Assembly (NCBI RefSeq): GCF_018327705.1
Contig: NZ_BNEM01000001.1
Coordinates: forward strand, 2,232,001-2,296,000
Length of the DNA: 64,000 nt
Direction of reading: 5' to 3'
Origin: Catellatospora sp. TT07R-123
GTDB lineage: Bacteria > Actinomycetota > Actinomycetes > Mycobacteriales > Micromonosporaceae
Positions 43,080 through 51,000 of this stretch are shown piece after piece. The notes beneath the pieces were generated by a model that was not told the DNA's origin, ran no database searches, and was given only the letters and a program-made list of their open reading frames with translations. Positions within the stretch are counted from its first letter, which is position 1. Each line of letters opens with the position of its first letter. A program made the position numbers and the translations under genes.

Positions 43080-43165
43080 ATACCCGAACGCAATCGCTTG
43101 CGTCGCTCTGTCGCTCTGTCGCTTGCCTCGCTCCGTCGGTCCGTCGGTCCGTCGCGCGCGCTGTC
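43080..43165. repeat. low-complexity TCGCTCTG / TCGGTCCG tract
   Basis: Short tandem repeats (TCGCTCTG twice, CCGTCGGT several times) in the gap between the LacI and DHA2 exporter genes. No coding or hairpin role is obvious, although CGCGCGCGCTGTCG and CGACGGCGCGCG can pair. Confidence 0.45.
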
Positions 43166-43181
43166 GCACGACGGCGCGCGG

Positions 43182-44729
43182 TCAGTCGGTGGCCGGGCCC
43201 TCCGCGTGCCGGGCGAAGTTCGCGGGAGGTTCGGTGCGGGGAGCCCCGGACCCGGCTGCGGGACTCGCGGTCGGTGCGGCGGCCGGGGCACCGGCCGACT
43301 CCCGGGCGGTGCGGCGCCCGGCGCGGACGTCGATCAGGGCCACCACGAGCGCCGCCAGCACGAACGCGATCGTGAGCAGCAGTCCGTGGCGGAACGCGGT
43401 GGCGAAGTCGCCGTGCGAGTTCTCCAGGCCCTCGAAGAAGATCGCGCCGATCGCCGCGATACCGACCGCAGCCCCGATGCGCTGCCCCGTCTGCAGGACG
43501 CCGCTGGCGCTGCCCGCCCCGGCGACGGGCACCTCGGCCAGCGTCAGCGTCTGGTTCGGGGCGATCACCAGGCCGCTGCCGACACCCGCGATGAGCAGCG
43601 GCAGCGCGGTGGCCCAGCCGTCGGCACGGCCCGGCACCAGCTCGACGGCGAGCTCGACCCCGGCCAGGCCGACGGCCACCAGGCCCAGGCCGATCGCGAT
43701 GAGGGTACGACCGATGCGGGTCACCACCCGCCCGCCCGCACCCGCCGACACCGCGGAGCCGAGCGCGAACGGCAGCGTGGCCAGGCCGGCCTGTAGCGCC
43801 GAGTAGCCCAGGCCCTGCTGGAGGTAGAGGGTGAAGATGAAGAAGATCGCGGTGAAGCCGGCGAAGTAGACCAGGCCCAGCAGCGTGCCCAGGGCGTACG
43901 AGCGGCGGCGGAACAGCTTCAGGTCGACCATCGGGGTCGCGGTGCGCGCGTACCGCCGCTCCCAGACCACGAACCCGGCCAGCACGGCCATCCCTGCCGC
44001 GAGCAGCAGCCACGTCTGGTGCCACGACCAGGTCTGCTCCTGGATCAGCGGCAGCAGCACCAGCACCACCCCGACCGCCAGCAGCAGCACCCCGACCGGG
44101 TCGAAGCTCTCTTTGCGTCTTCGGTTGTCGCAGAAGGCGGGGATGAAGCGGTACGCCATGATGATCGCCGCCACCCCGACCGGGATGTTGACGTAGAAGA
44201 CCCAGCGCCAGCCCTGCGCCACCCCGGCCGCCTGGATGAGCAGCCCGCCCAGCAGCGGGCCGATCGCGGTGGAGATGCCGACGATCGCACCGAGCATGCC
44301 GAAGGCCCGGCCGCGTTCGGCACCCCGGAACAGCTGCTGGATCAGGCCGCTGATCTGCGGGTTCATGATGCCGCCCGCGGCGCCCTGGATGAGCCGGGCC
44401 AGCACCAGCATCAGCGCGGTGCGGGCCAGCCCGGCCGCGGCACTGGACAGCGTGAACAGGGCGACCGCCGCGACGAACGCGTTGCGCCGCCCGTGCATGT
44501 CGCCGAACCGGCCCGCGGGCACCAGCAGCAGGCCGAAGGCCAGCGCGTACCCGGAGAGCACCCATTGCAGATCGCTGTCCGTGGCATGCAGTCCCATCCG
44601 GATCGACGGCAGCGCCACGTTGACGATGCTGACGTCGAGCAGGGCCATGAAGCCGCCGATGAGGCACACGCTCAGGGCGTGCCACCGGCGCGGATCGGGC
44701 CGGTAGTCGTCACCCGCGCCGCTGTACAT
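43182..44729 (-). CDS. MFS transporter of the DHA2 (14-helix) family
   Basis: A 515-residue exporter of the EmrB/QacA group with about fourteen helices. The first helix region has LIGGFMALLDVSIVNVALPSI (motif D1, split by the conserved A), and the loop is GRFGDMHGRRNAF (motif A). Motif C lies in MLGAIVGISTAIGPLLGGLL. A Pro/Ala-rich hydrophilic tail of about 40 residues ends the protein. It probably exports hydrophobic or cationic drugs using the proton gradient. It stands alone, with no regulator beside it. Confidence 0.9.
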   Translation of the reverse strand: MYSGAGDDYRPDPRRWHALSVCLIGGFMALLDVSIVNVALPSIRMGLHATDSDLQWVLSGYALAFGLLLVPAGRFGDMHGRRNAFVAAVALFTLSSAAAGLARTALMLVLARLIQGAAGGIMNPQISGLIQQLFRGAERGRAFGMLGAIVGISTAIGPLLGGLLIQAAGVAQGWRWVFYVNIPVGVAAIIMAYRFIPAFCDNRRRKESFDPVGVLLLAVGVVLVLLPLIQEQTWSWHQTWLLLAAGMAVLAGFVVWERRYARTATPMVDLKLFRRRSYALGTLLGLVYFAGFTAIFFIFTLYLQQGLGYSALQAGLATLPFALGSAVSAGAGGRVVTRIGRTLIAIGLGLVAVGLAGVELAVELVPGRADGWATALPLLIAGVGSGLVIAPNQTLTLAEVPVAGAGSASGVLQTGQRIGAAVGIAAIGAIFFEGLENSHGDFATAFRHGLLLTIAFVLAALVVALIDVRAGRRTARESAGAPAAAPTASPAAGSGAPRTEPPANFARHAEGPATD

Positions 44730-44833
44730 GATCCCGAGCCTACCGGCGGGATGTCCGCTTCCCGGCTGGTTCGCGGTAATCGTGCCGACTCGACCTCCGT
44801 CGCCGACTCCCCCAGCTCATACCCCTCCGGCCC

Positions 44834-44942
44834 GGTCGGCTCCGACTCGGTCGGCTCCGGCTCGGTCGGCTCCGGCTCGGTCGGCTCCGGCTCGGTCGGC
44901 TCCGGCTCGGTCGGCTCCGGCTCGGTCGGCTCCGGCTCGGTC
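44834..44942. repeat. 15-base minisatellite (GGTCGGCTCCGGCTC)
   Basis: Seven consecutive copies of GGTCGGCTCCGGCTC (first copy has GACTC) plus a partial one. The 15-base unit keeps all frames open, but the array lies between the DHA2 gene start and the Imm51-like stop with no supported gene in it. Confidence 0.85.
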
Positions 44943-44960
44943 GTCGGATTCCTCCCGGGC

Positions 44961-45299
44961 TCAGTCGTCGAACTCGACGCCGGTCGCCTGCGCCAGGGCC
45001 ACCAGGGCGCGCAGGCGGTCGCCGTCGGTGGCGACACCGCCGAGCAGCTCGCCCAGCTCGGCCAGGGCGGCCCGGTCGGTGCCGTACGCGCAGAACATGC
45101 CGGCCTCCGGGTCGTAGCCGAAGCGGCCGTCCAGGTCGGGGGCCTCGTGCTCGACGACGAGCCGGGCGACGCCCTCCCAGAAGTACCCGTTCGGTTCGTG
45201 GCCGAGCTCCTCGATCAGCTCGTCGACCTCGGTGGTGCCCGCGTTCAGCAGAAGCGAGTACTTGCCGGCATCCGTTTCGATCAACTTCAACGGGGTCAT
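44961..45299 (-). CDS. Imm51-family immunity-like protein
   Basis: A 112-residue soluble acidic protein. The segments LKLIETDAGKYSLLLNAGTTEVDELIEELGHEPNGYFWEGVA (broken at GTTEV in other members) and RFGYDPEAGMFCAYGTDRAAL correspond to the Imm51 family of polymorphic-toxin immunity proteins. I rely on recall of that family, so the name is moderately sure. The start is ATG 45299. No toxin gene is adjacent, so it is either an orphan immunity gene or a family member with a house-keeping role. The minisatellite lies just behind its stop. Confidence 0.65.
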   Translation of the reverse strand: MTPLKLIETDAGKYSLLLNAGTTEVDELIEELGHEPNGYFWEGVARLVVEHEAPDLDGRFGYDPEAGMFCAYGTDRAALAELGELLGGVATDGDRLRALVALAQATGVEFDD

Positions 45300-45430
45300 G
45301 GCGCGAAGCCTCGCACACGCCCGGCCCGCCCGCGCGGGCGCGTGGACGCGTGGGCGCGTGGATGGCGAACGGCGGCGCGCAGGCCGGCGTAGCTGGTAGA
45401 CATAGCTGACTGCCACGGGGACGGGGCGCG

Positions 45431-46117
45431 ATGGGCGACTCGCTGGATACGCTGACGCTGGCCGGTGTGGTGGACCTGCTGGTCAAGCTGGTCGAGTTCG
45501 CCGGCGCGCTGATCATCTTCGTCGGCGCCGCGTTGGCGTTCGCGCAGTTCGTCACCACCGCCGTCCGGGTACGGCGTACCGAGAGTTTCACGCCGATCCG
45601 GCTGGGCCTGGGGCGGTTTCTCGTGCTCGGGCTGGAGTTCCAGCTCGCCGGCGACATCCTGCGCACGGCGATCGCGCCGACGCTACGCGACATCGGCGAG
45701 CTGGCCGCGATCGCGGCGATCCGCACCGCGCTGAACTTCTTCCTCAACCGCGAGATCAGAGACGAACGGGCCGAACTCGCCGCCGCGGCCGGACCGCGCC
45801 TAGACCCGGCCGACGACATGGGTCCCAGCCACAGGCGTCCGACCAGCCCACGCTCCGCCGCCGGAACTCCGGTCAGCAAGGGTGCCGACGCCGGGGGCTC
45901 CGACGGCAGGGGTTCAGGCGGCAGCGGCTCCGACGCCAGGATTTCCAACGGCGGGAGCTCAGACGGCGGGACCTCAAGCGGCGGGGGTTCCGATGGCGAG
46001 AGTTCGGGCGGCGGGAGCTCAGGTGCCGAGGGTTCTGATGGCGGGAGCTCAGGCGGCGAGGGCTCAGGCGGCGAGGGCTCAGGCGGCACCGGGCGCGGGA
46101 GTCGGGGCTGGACGTGA
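45431..46117 (+). CDS. DUF1622 membrane protein with Gly/Ser repeat tail
   Basis: A 228-residue protein. Residues 1-125 are a DUF1622 domain with three helices (VDLLVKLVEFAGALIIFVGAAL, the LGRFLVLGLEFQLAGDIL region, and LAAIAAIRTALNFFLNREI), a small inner-membrane family of unknown function. Residues about 150-225 are a hydrophilic tail built from pentapeptides such as GGSSD, GGTSS, GESSG and GEGSG, encoded by a degenerate 15-base DNA repeat. The tail is unusual for the family. The next gene overlaps its stop. Divergent from the Imm51-like gene. Confidence 0.8.
   Translation: MGDSLDTLTLAGVVDLLVKLVEFAGALIIFVGAALAFAQFVTTAVRVRRTESFTPIRLGLGRFLVLGLEFQLAGDILRTAIAPTLRDIGELAAIAAIRTALNFFLNREIRDERAELAAAAGPRLDPADDMGPSHRRPTSPRSAAGTPVSKGADAGGSDGRGSGGSGSDARISNGGSSDGGTSSGGGSDGESSGGGSSGAEGSDGGSSGGEGSGGEGSGGTGRGSRGWT
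45897..46088 (+). repeat. degenerate 15-base coding repeat
   Basis: About twelve imperfect copies of a 15-base unit (for example GGCGGGAGCTCAGGC) in frame within the DUF1622 gene, giving Gly/Ser/Asp/Glu pentapeptides. Copies near the 3' end are most alike. Confidence 0.8.
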
Positions 46118-46404
46118 CCGCGGCAGCTCTGATCAACTTCGCTGCCATGGCCTGCGTCGCGGCAGGGCTGGTCGCGGGCGGGCTGGTGCTGGCCACGGGC
46201 GCTACGGCACGGTTGGCACTCGCCGTGGCGCTGGACTTCTGGCTGGCTGCGGGGCTGCTGCGGCTTGCACTGCCCGTGCCGTGGCAGGCGGTGGCCGCTG
46301 CGGCGGCCATCCTGGCGATACGCCGTCTGCTGAGCGCGGCCCTGCGCCACCCGGCCGACACCCCGCCCACCGCCCCGGCCCCGACGACCGCCACCCGCCG
46401 CTAG
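46114..46404 (+). CDS. small membrane protein, two or three helices
   Basis: A 96-residue hydrophobic protein: helices at about 5-28 (LINFAAMACVAAGLVAGGLV), 33-52 and 57-75, then a Pro/Thr tail. GTG 46114 overlaps the stop of the DUF1622 gene by four bases, so the two are co-translated and likely act together. It resembles partner proteins of DUF1622 only by context. No function can be assigned. Confidence 0.7.
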   Translation: MTAAALINFAAMACVAAGLVAGGLVLATGATARLALAVALDFWLAAGLLRLALPVPWQAVAAAAAILAIRRLLSAALRHPADTPPTAPAPTTATRR

Positions 46405-46464
46405 CGCCAACCTCCCCACCGCCCGACCCCGCCACTCCCGCGGACCGACCGAAGGCTCCGCCCC

Positions 46465-46786
46465 GATGATCGGCGCTCCCAGTCAAAATGCCCGCCACCA
46501 CATCACGACCTGACCGAAAACGCCGATCACCTCCCCCGCCACCCACCTCAACAGCCCCCTCCCGGCCGCGCCACCAGCCCAAAGATCAGCACTTGCGGTC
46601 AAAACCTTCCCCACCACCCCAGATCCAGACCGGAAACGCCGATCATGTGGCGATCTGCCCGCACCGTCGCTGTCGGCCCGGACCGTCGTCTCGGGCTCGG
46701 GCGCCGACCGGATACCGATGATCGGTTTCTCCGGTCGGAATGTTCGGCAGCAGAGCAGGTTCCGACCGCAGACACCGATCATTGGT
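46465..46786. repeat. array of three GATCGGCG-type palindromes
   Basis: Each unit has the form (A)TGATCGG-N5-8-CGGTC ... GACCG-N5-8-CCGATCA over 64-73 bases. The outer arms agree between units more than the middles. Two further units with the same ends lie at 47876-47930 and 47920-47988. Confidence 0.7.
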
Positions 46787-46882
46787 ACCGGCGCGGGGAA
46801 CCGCTGCGGCCGCGCGGAGGGCGTCGGCGGACCGGAGTACTTCAGGCCGGGTGCGCCGGGCAGGGCCGGGTGCGCGGGGCAG

Positions 46883-47023
46883 GGGACGGCATGCCTGGTG
46901 GGACGGCGGCCCGGTGGGGATGGGACCGCGTGCTCGGTGGGACCTTGGCGACGACCACCGGCCCCGGGCCCCACGGCTGGTGGCAGGTGGGGACGGGACG
47001 GCGTGTCTGGTGGGACGGCGGTG
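46883..47023. repeat. degenerate GGGACGGC repeats
   Basis: Units such as GGGACGGCATGCCTGGTG, GGGACCGCGTGCTCGGTG and GGGACGGCGTGTCTGGTG recur with spacing of roughly 25-75 bases downstream of the META-domain gene. Role unknown. Confidence 0.55.
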
Positions 47024-47036
47024 CTGAGGGAGGGTG

Positions 47037-47828
47037 TTACTTGGCCTGTAGGGACAGGCTGTGGCCGGCGGGGCCGGTGAGGGAGAGGCGGTCGGCGGTG
47101 ACCTTCCAGGTCACCTCGCCGGTCAGGGTCGCCAGCACTGCCTGCTCCAGCCGGTTCAGGTCGTCGGCGCAGGCCATCTTGGTGGTGCGCAGCGCCGAGA
47201 AGACGATCTTGTCGCCCCGCTGGACCGCGGTCCCGCCGAGCTGGTTGCACCCCGTCGACCCCTCCACCCGGCCGTCGGTGAACTCCAGGTACGCCGCGCC
47301 GGTGGGCACCGAGCCCGCCGCGTCGCCCGTGATCACGGTGTCGACCAGCCAGCGGGTGCCGGCCAGCGGCCGGTCCGGCTCGGCGGTGGCCCGGTCCTGC
47401 ATGACGATCTCCGTCTTCCCATCGGTGAGCGTGAGCACGTCCCCGGCCACGGACCACGACGGCCCCGCCTCGACGAACTTCGCGAGCCAGCTGTCCTGGT
47501 CGTGCCGGGCGGGGTCGCAGCCCATCTCGGTCGACCCGAGACCGTCCACGACCAGCCTGCCGCCACCGTAGGCGCCCATGCCGACAAGGTGGTTGCACCC
47601 CGCCGTGAGGTCGATCCGCCCGTCTTCCTGCACCGTCAGCCGGATCCGGGTGCCGGCCACCAGGGTCCGTGCCGTCCCGTTCTCGGCCACCGACGTCGAC
47701 AGGAACGTCCGCCCCGCCAGCACCGCTGCGGCGTCCGGGCCGGCCGACCCGGCGTCGACGGGCCGGGCACACGCCCCGGCCAGCAGCACGACGGACAAGA
47801 TCGCAACGGTACGCACAACACCAGACAT
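47037..47828 (-). CDS. lipoprotein with two META (HslJ-like) domains
   Basis: A 263-residue lipoprotein with lipobox LLAGAC near residue 20. Two META domains follow (about 35-145 and 150-262), each with a TAGCNHLVG / STGCNQLGG motif and a MGCDPARHDQD / MACADDLNRLE motif whose cysteines can pair. META domains occur in HslJ, linked to novobiocin resistance and heat shock in E. coli, but the biochemical role is unknown. ATG 47828 has a GAAAGGGG site. It acts on the outer face of the membrane. Confidence 0.87.
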   Translation of the reverse strand: MSGVVRTVAILSVVLLAGACARPVDAGSAGPDAAAVLAGRTFLSTSVAENGTARTLVAGTRIRLTVQEDGRIDLTAGCNHLVGMGAYGGGRLVVDGLGSTEMGCDPARHDQDSWLAKFVEAGPSWSVAGDVLTLTDGKTEIVMQDRATAEPDRPLAGTRWLVDTVITGDAAGSVPTGAAYLEFTDGRVEGSTGCNQLGGTAVQRGDKIVFSALRTTKMACADDLNRLEQAVLATLTGEVTWKVTADRLSLTGPAGHSLSLQAK

Positions 47829-47875
47829 GCCCCTTTCGACTCGCCACCCCCGCCCCCGGTTCCCACCGGCCGGGT

Positions 47876-47930
47876 GCCGATCACCACCCGGCCCGGGGCG
47901 AGAGGTGGGCCGGGCCGGGTGGTGATCGGC
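47876..47930. repeat. 21-base perfect palindrome
   Basis: Arms 47876-47896 (starting GCCGATCACCACCCGG) and 47910-47930 are perfectly complementary with a 13-base spacer. The right arm also begins another GGTGATCGGCG ... CGCTGATCACC unit ending at 47988. Located in the divergent region between the META gene and the kinase gene. Confidence 0.75.
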
Positions 47931-48048
47931 GTCCGCGGCCCGCCTCCCGCCCCGGGCCGCGGGTTCTAGCCGGAGACGCTGATCACCCAACGGGCGAGCG
48001 GCCAGCCGGGGGGAGTAAACGGTCTATTCTTGGTGACATCGACATTTC

Positions 48049-51000
48049 GTGCGTACGTACCATGGAGAACTGGGTGTTTTGACGGATCCGGCGGCGAACG
48101 ACGAGCAGCGACGTGACAGCCCGCCGCTCGACGACGCACGGCCCGAGCAGCTGCACCGCAGCGACCGCACCCTGGTCACCCGGCGGTTCCTGCCCGGCGG
48201 CGGGTCCGTCATCGTCAAACAGGCGCTCGGCCCGGACGCCGTCAAGCGCACCGACCACGAGCTGGCCATCCTGCACCGCCTGCGCGGCGCCGAGGGCGTC
48301 GCCCAGCTCGCCGACACCCTCGCCGAACGCGGCACCCTGGTCCTGGTCGACCCCGGCGGCACCACCCTGGCCCAGCGTGCCAAGCCGCTGCCGCCGGGCG
48401 AGGTCGTCACGATCTCGCTCGACCTGGCGCGTGCCCTGGCGGAGATCCACCGGCGTCACGTCGTACACCGCGACGTCTGCCCGGCCAACGTCGTGCTGCC
48501 GCCCGGCGGCGGTGTGTGCCTGGTCGACTTCGAGCTGGCCACCGCGTTCGCGGAGATCAGGCCCGAGTTCACCCACCACAACGAGATCGTCGGCTCGCTG
48601 CCGTACCTGGCCCCGGAGCAGACCGGGCGCACCGGGCGCGCCGTCGACCAGCGGGCCGACCTGTACGCCCTCGGCGCCACCATGTACGAGCTCGCCACCG
48701 GCGCGCCGCCGTTCGGCACCGGCGATCCGCTGCGGCTCAGCCACGCCCACCTCGCCCGGCGCCCCGTGCCGCCCGCCGAGGCCGACCCGAGGATCCCCGC
48801 CGAGCTGTCGGCGGTCATCATGCACCTGCTGGAGAAGGAGCCCGACCTCCGGTACCAGAGCGCCGAAGGCCTCGCCCACGACCTCGCGCTGCTGCGCGAC
48901 GCCCCGCCCGGCAGCCCGGCCGGGCTGCGGGTCGGCGCCAACGACGTGCCGCTGCGGCTGCTGCCCCAGTCGCGCATCATCGGCCGCGACCCCGAGATCC
49001 AGACCCTGGCCACGGCGTTCGCCGACGCGATGAGCGGCCTGGGCCGCGGCCTGCTGGTCAGCGGCGGCGCCGGGGTCGGCAAGACCTCGCTCGTCGACGA
49101 GCTGCGCGCCATCGCGTCGGCCGGCGGCGGCTGGTTCGTGTCGGGCAAGTTCGACCCGCACCGCCACGACCGCGAGTACGACGCGGTCAGCCAGGCCACG
49201 CGCGCGCTGGGCCGGCTCCTGCTCGCCGAGCCCGAGGAGGAGCTGGTCGAGCTGCGTGCCCGGGTGCTGCGCTCGCTCGGGCACAACGCCGGGCTGATCG
49301 CCGCGGTGCTGCCCGAGTTCGCGGCGCTGCTGCGGGTCGAGCCCGACGACTCCGACAGCGGCGACACGATGCAGGCCGCCGCCCGCGTCCAGCGCGCCGG
49401 GGTGGACCTGCTCGCCGGGATCGTGTCGCCGAAGCGGCCGCTGGTGATGTTCATCGACGATCTCCAGTGGGCGGCGCGTACGCCGCTGGGCTTCATCGAC
49501 CTGCTGGTGTCCGAAGGTCCGCCCGACGGTCTGCTGCTGGTCGGGGCATACCGGGAGGACCAGGTCGACGCCACCCACCCCCTGGCGGCGATCACCGCCC
49601 GCTGGCGGCGGCTCGGCGTCGAACCGCTGCGCATCCGGCTGGAGAACCTGCCCGCCGCCAGCACCACCGAGCTCGTCGGCGACCTGCTGCACCTCGACCC
49701 GCACGACGCCGCCGAGCTGGCCGGGCCCGTCGTGCAGCGCACGCTGGGCAACCCGTACGACACCGTCGAACTGATCAACGCGCTGCGGCGCGACGGCGTG
49801 CTGCGCCTCGACGAGGACGGCTGGTCCTGGGACGGACCCGGCCTGGCCCGCTACCTGCGCCAGGCCGACGTCGCCGACCTGTGGACCGCCCGGGTGCGCG
49901 CCCTGCCCGACCCCGCCCACCGCGCCGTCGAGATCATGGCCTGCCTCGGCGGCAAGGCCGACCTGACCCTGCTCCAGACCGTCTCCGGCCAGTCCGCCGC
50001 CGCGGTCGAGGAGCTGCTCGTCCCCGCCCTCGACGACGGGCTGCTCGTGCTCGAACCCGGCGACCCCGCCGACGTCGTCCGGTTCCGCCACGACCGGGTG
50101 CGCCAGGCGATCCTCGACAGCCTGCCCGGCCCGAGACTGGCCCGGCTGCGCCTCGACCTGGCCCGCCGCCTGACCGGACGGCTCGACCCGGACGACGACC
50201 CCGGCCTGGCCGAGCTCGCCGCGCAGCAGTACCTGGAGGTCGCCGACCGCATCACCGACCAGCCGGAACGCTGCCGCGCCGCCGGCCTGTTCGCCCGCGC
50301 CGCCGAACGGTCCAAGATCCTCAGCAACAACGCCGCCGCCGAGCGCTACCTCGCCGCCGCGATCACCCTGGCCGACCCCGACGACACCGCCCGCCTGATC
50401 CGGCTGCACACCGCCCGCCACGCCGCCCTGTACGGCCTCGGCCGCCTCGACGAGGCCGACGAGGTCTACCGCACCGTCGAGCAGCTGTGCGCCGACCCCG
50501 CCGACCTGGCCGACGCCGCCCTGGTCCGCGTGCTCAGCCTCACCAACCAGGGCCGGGCCGCGCAGGCCGTCGAGCTCGGCGTGCAGATGCTCGACCGGCT
50601 CGGCATCCACGCCCCGCCGCGGGAGCGCATGGACGACCAGATCGAGTCCGACCTCGACCGGCTCGGCCGCTGGCTCGACCACGGCGACGTCGACACCGAC
50701 CTGGCCAAACCCGAGCCTGCCGACCCGCGGCTGCTGGCCGCCGCCGCGCTCATCAACCGGATGATGGCCCCGGCGTTCTTCAGCGACCAGACCACCATGT
50801 GCTGGCTGACCATGCAGGCGCTGCGCTGCTGGGCCAAGCACGGCCCGGTCCCGGCCCTGGTCGGACCCGTCGCGCACACCATGTTCGTCACCGTCGGCCG
50901 CCGCGCCGACTACCGCACCGGCCACCGCGCCATGCGCCGCTTCCTCGCCGCCGCGCAGGCCCGCGGCTACGAACCCGACACCTCCCAGGCCCGCTTCCTG

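Larger units (their letters stand above)
46405..47036. other. 632-base non-coding region with palindrome array
   Basis: No supported gene. It holds three imperfect long inverted repeats built on GATCGGCG half-sites (46465-46531, 46584-46647, 46714-46786) and, nearer the META gene, degenerate repeats of GGGACGGC (46883-47023). Confidence 0.65.

Noticed and set aside
44834-44942. CRISPR array
   Set aside because: Units are 15 bases and directly adjacent without unique spacers; no cas genes are present.
44672-45037. Minus-strand frame giving a TEPEP repeat protein
   Set aside because: The repeat keeps every frame open, the frame overlaps the Imm51-like gene, and no start with a ribosome site was seen. 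Treated as a minisatellite.
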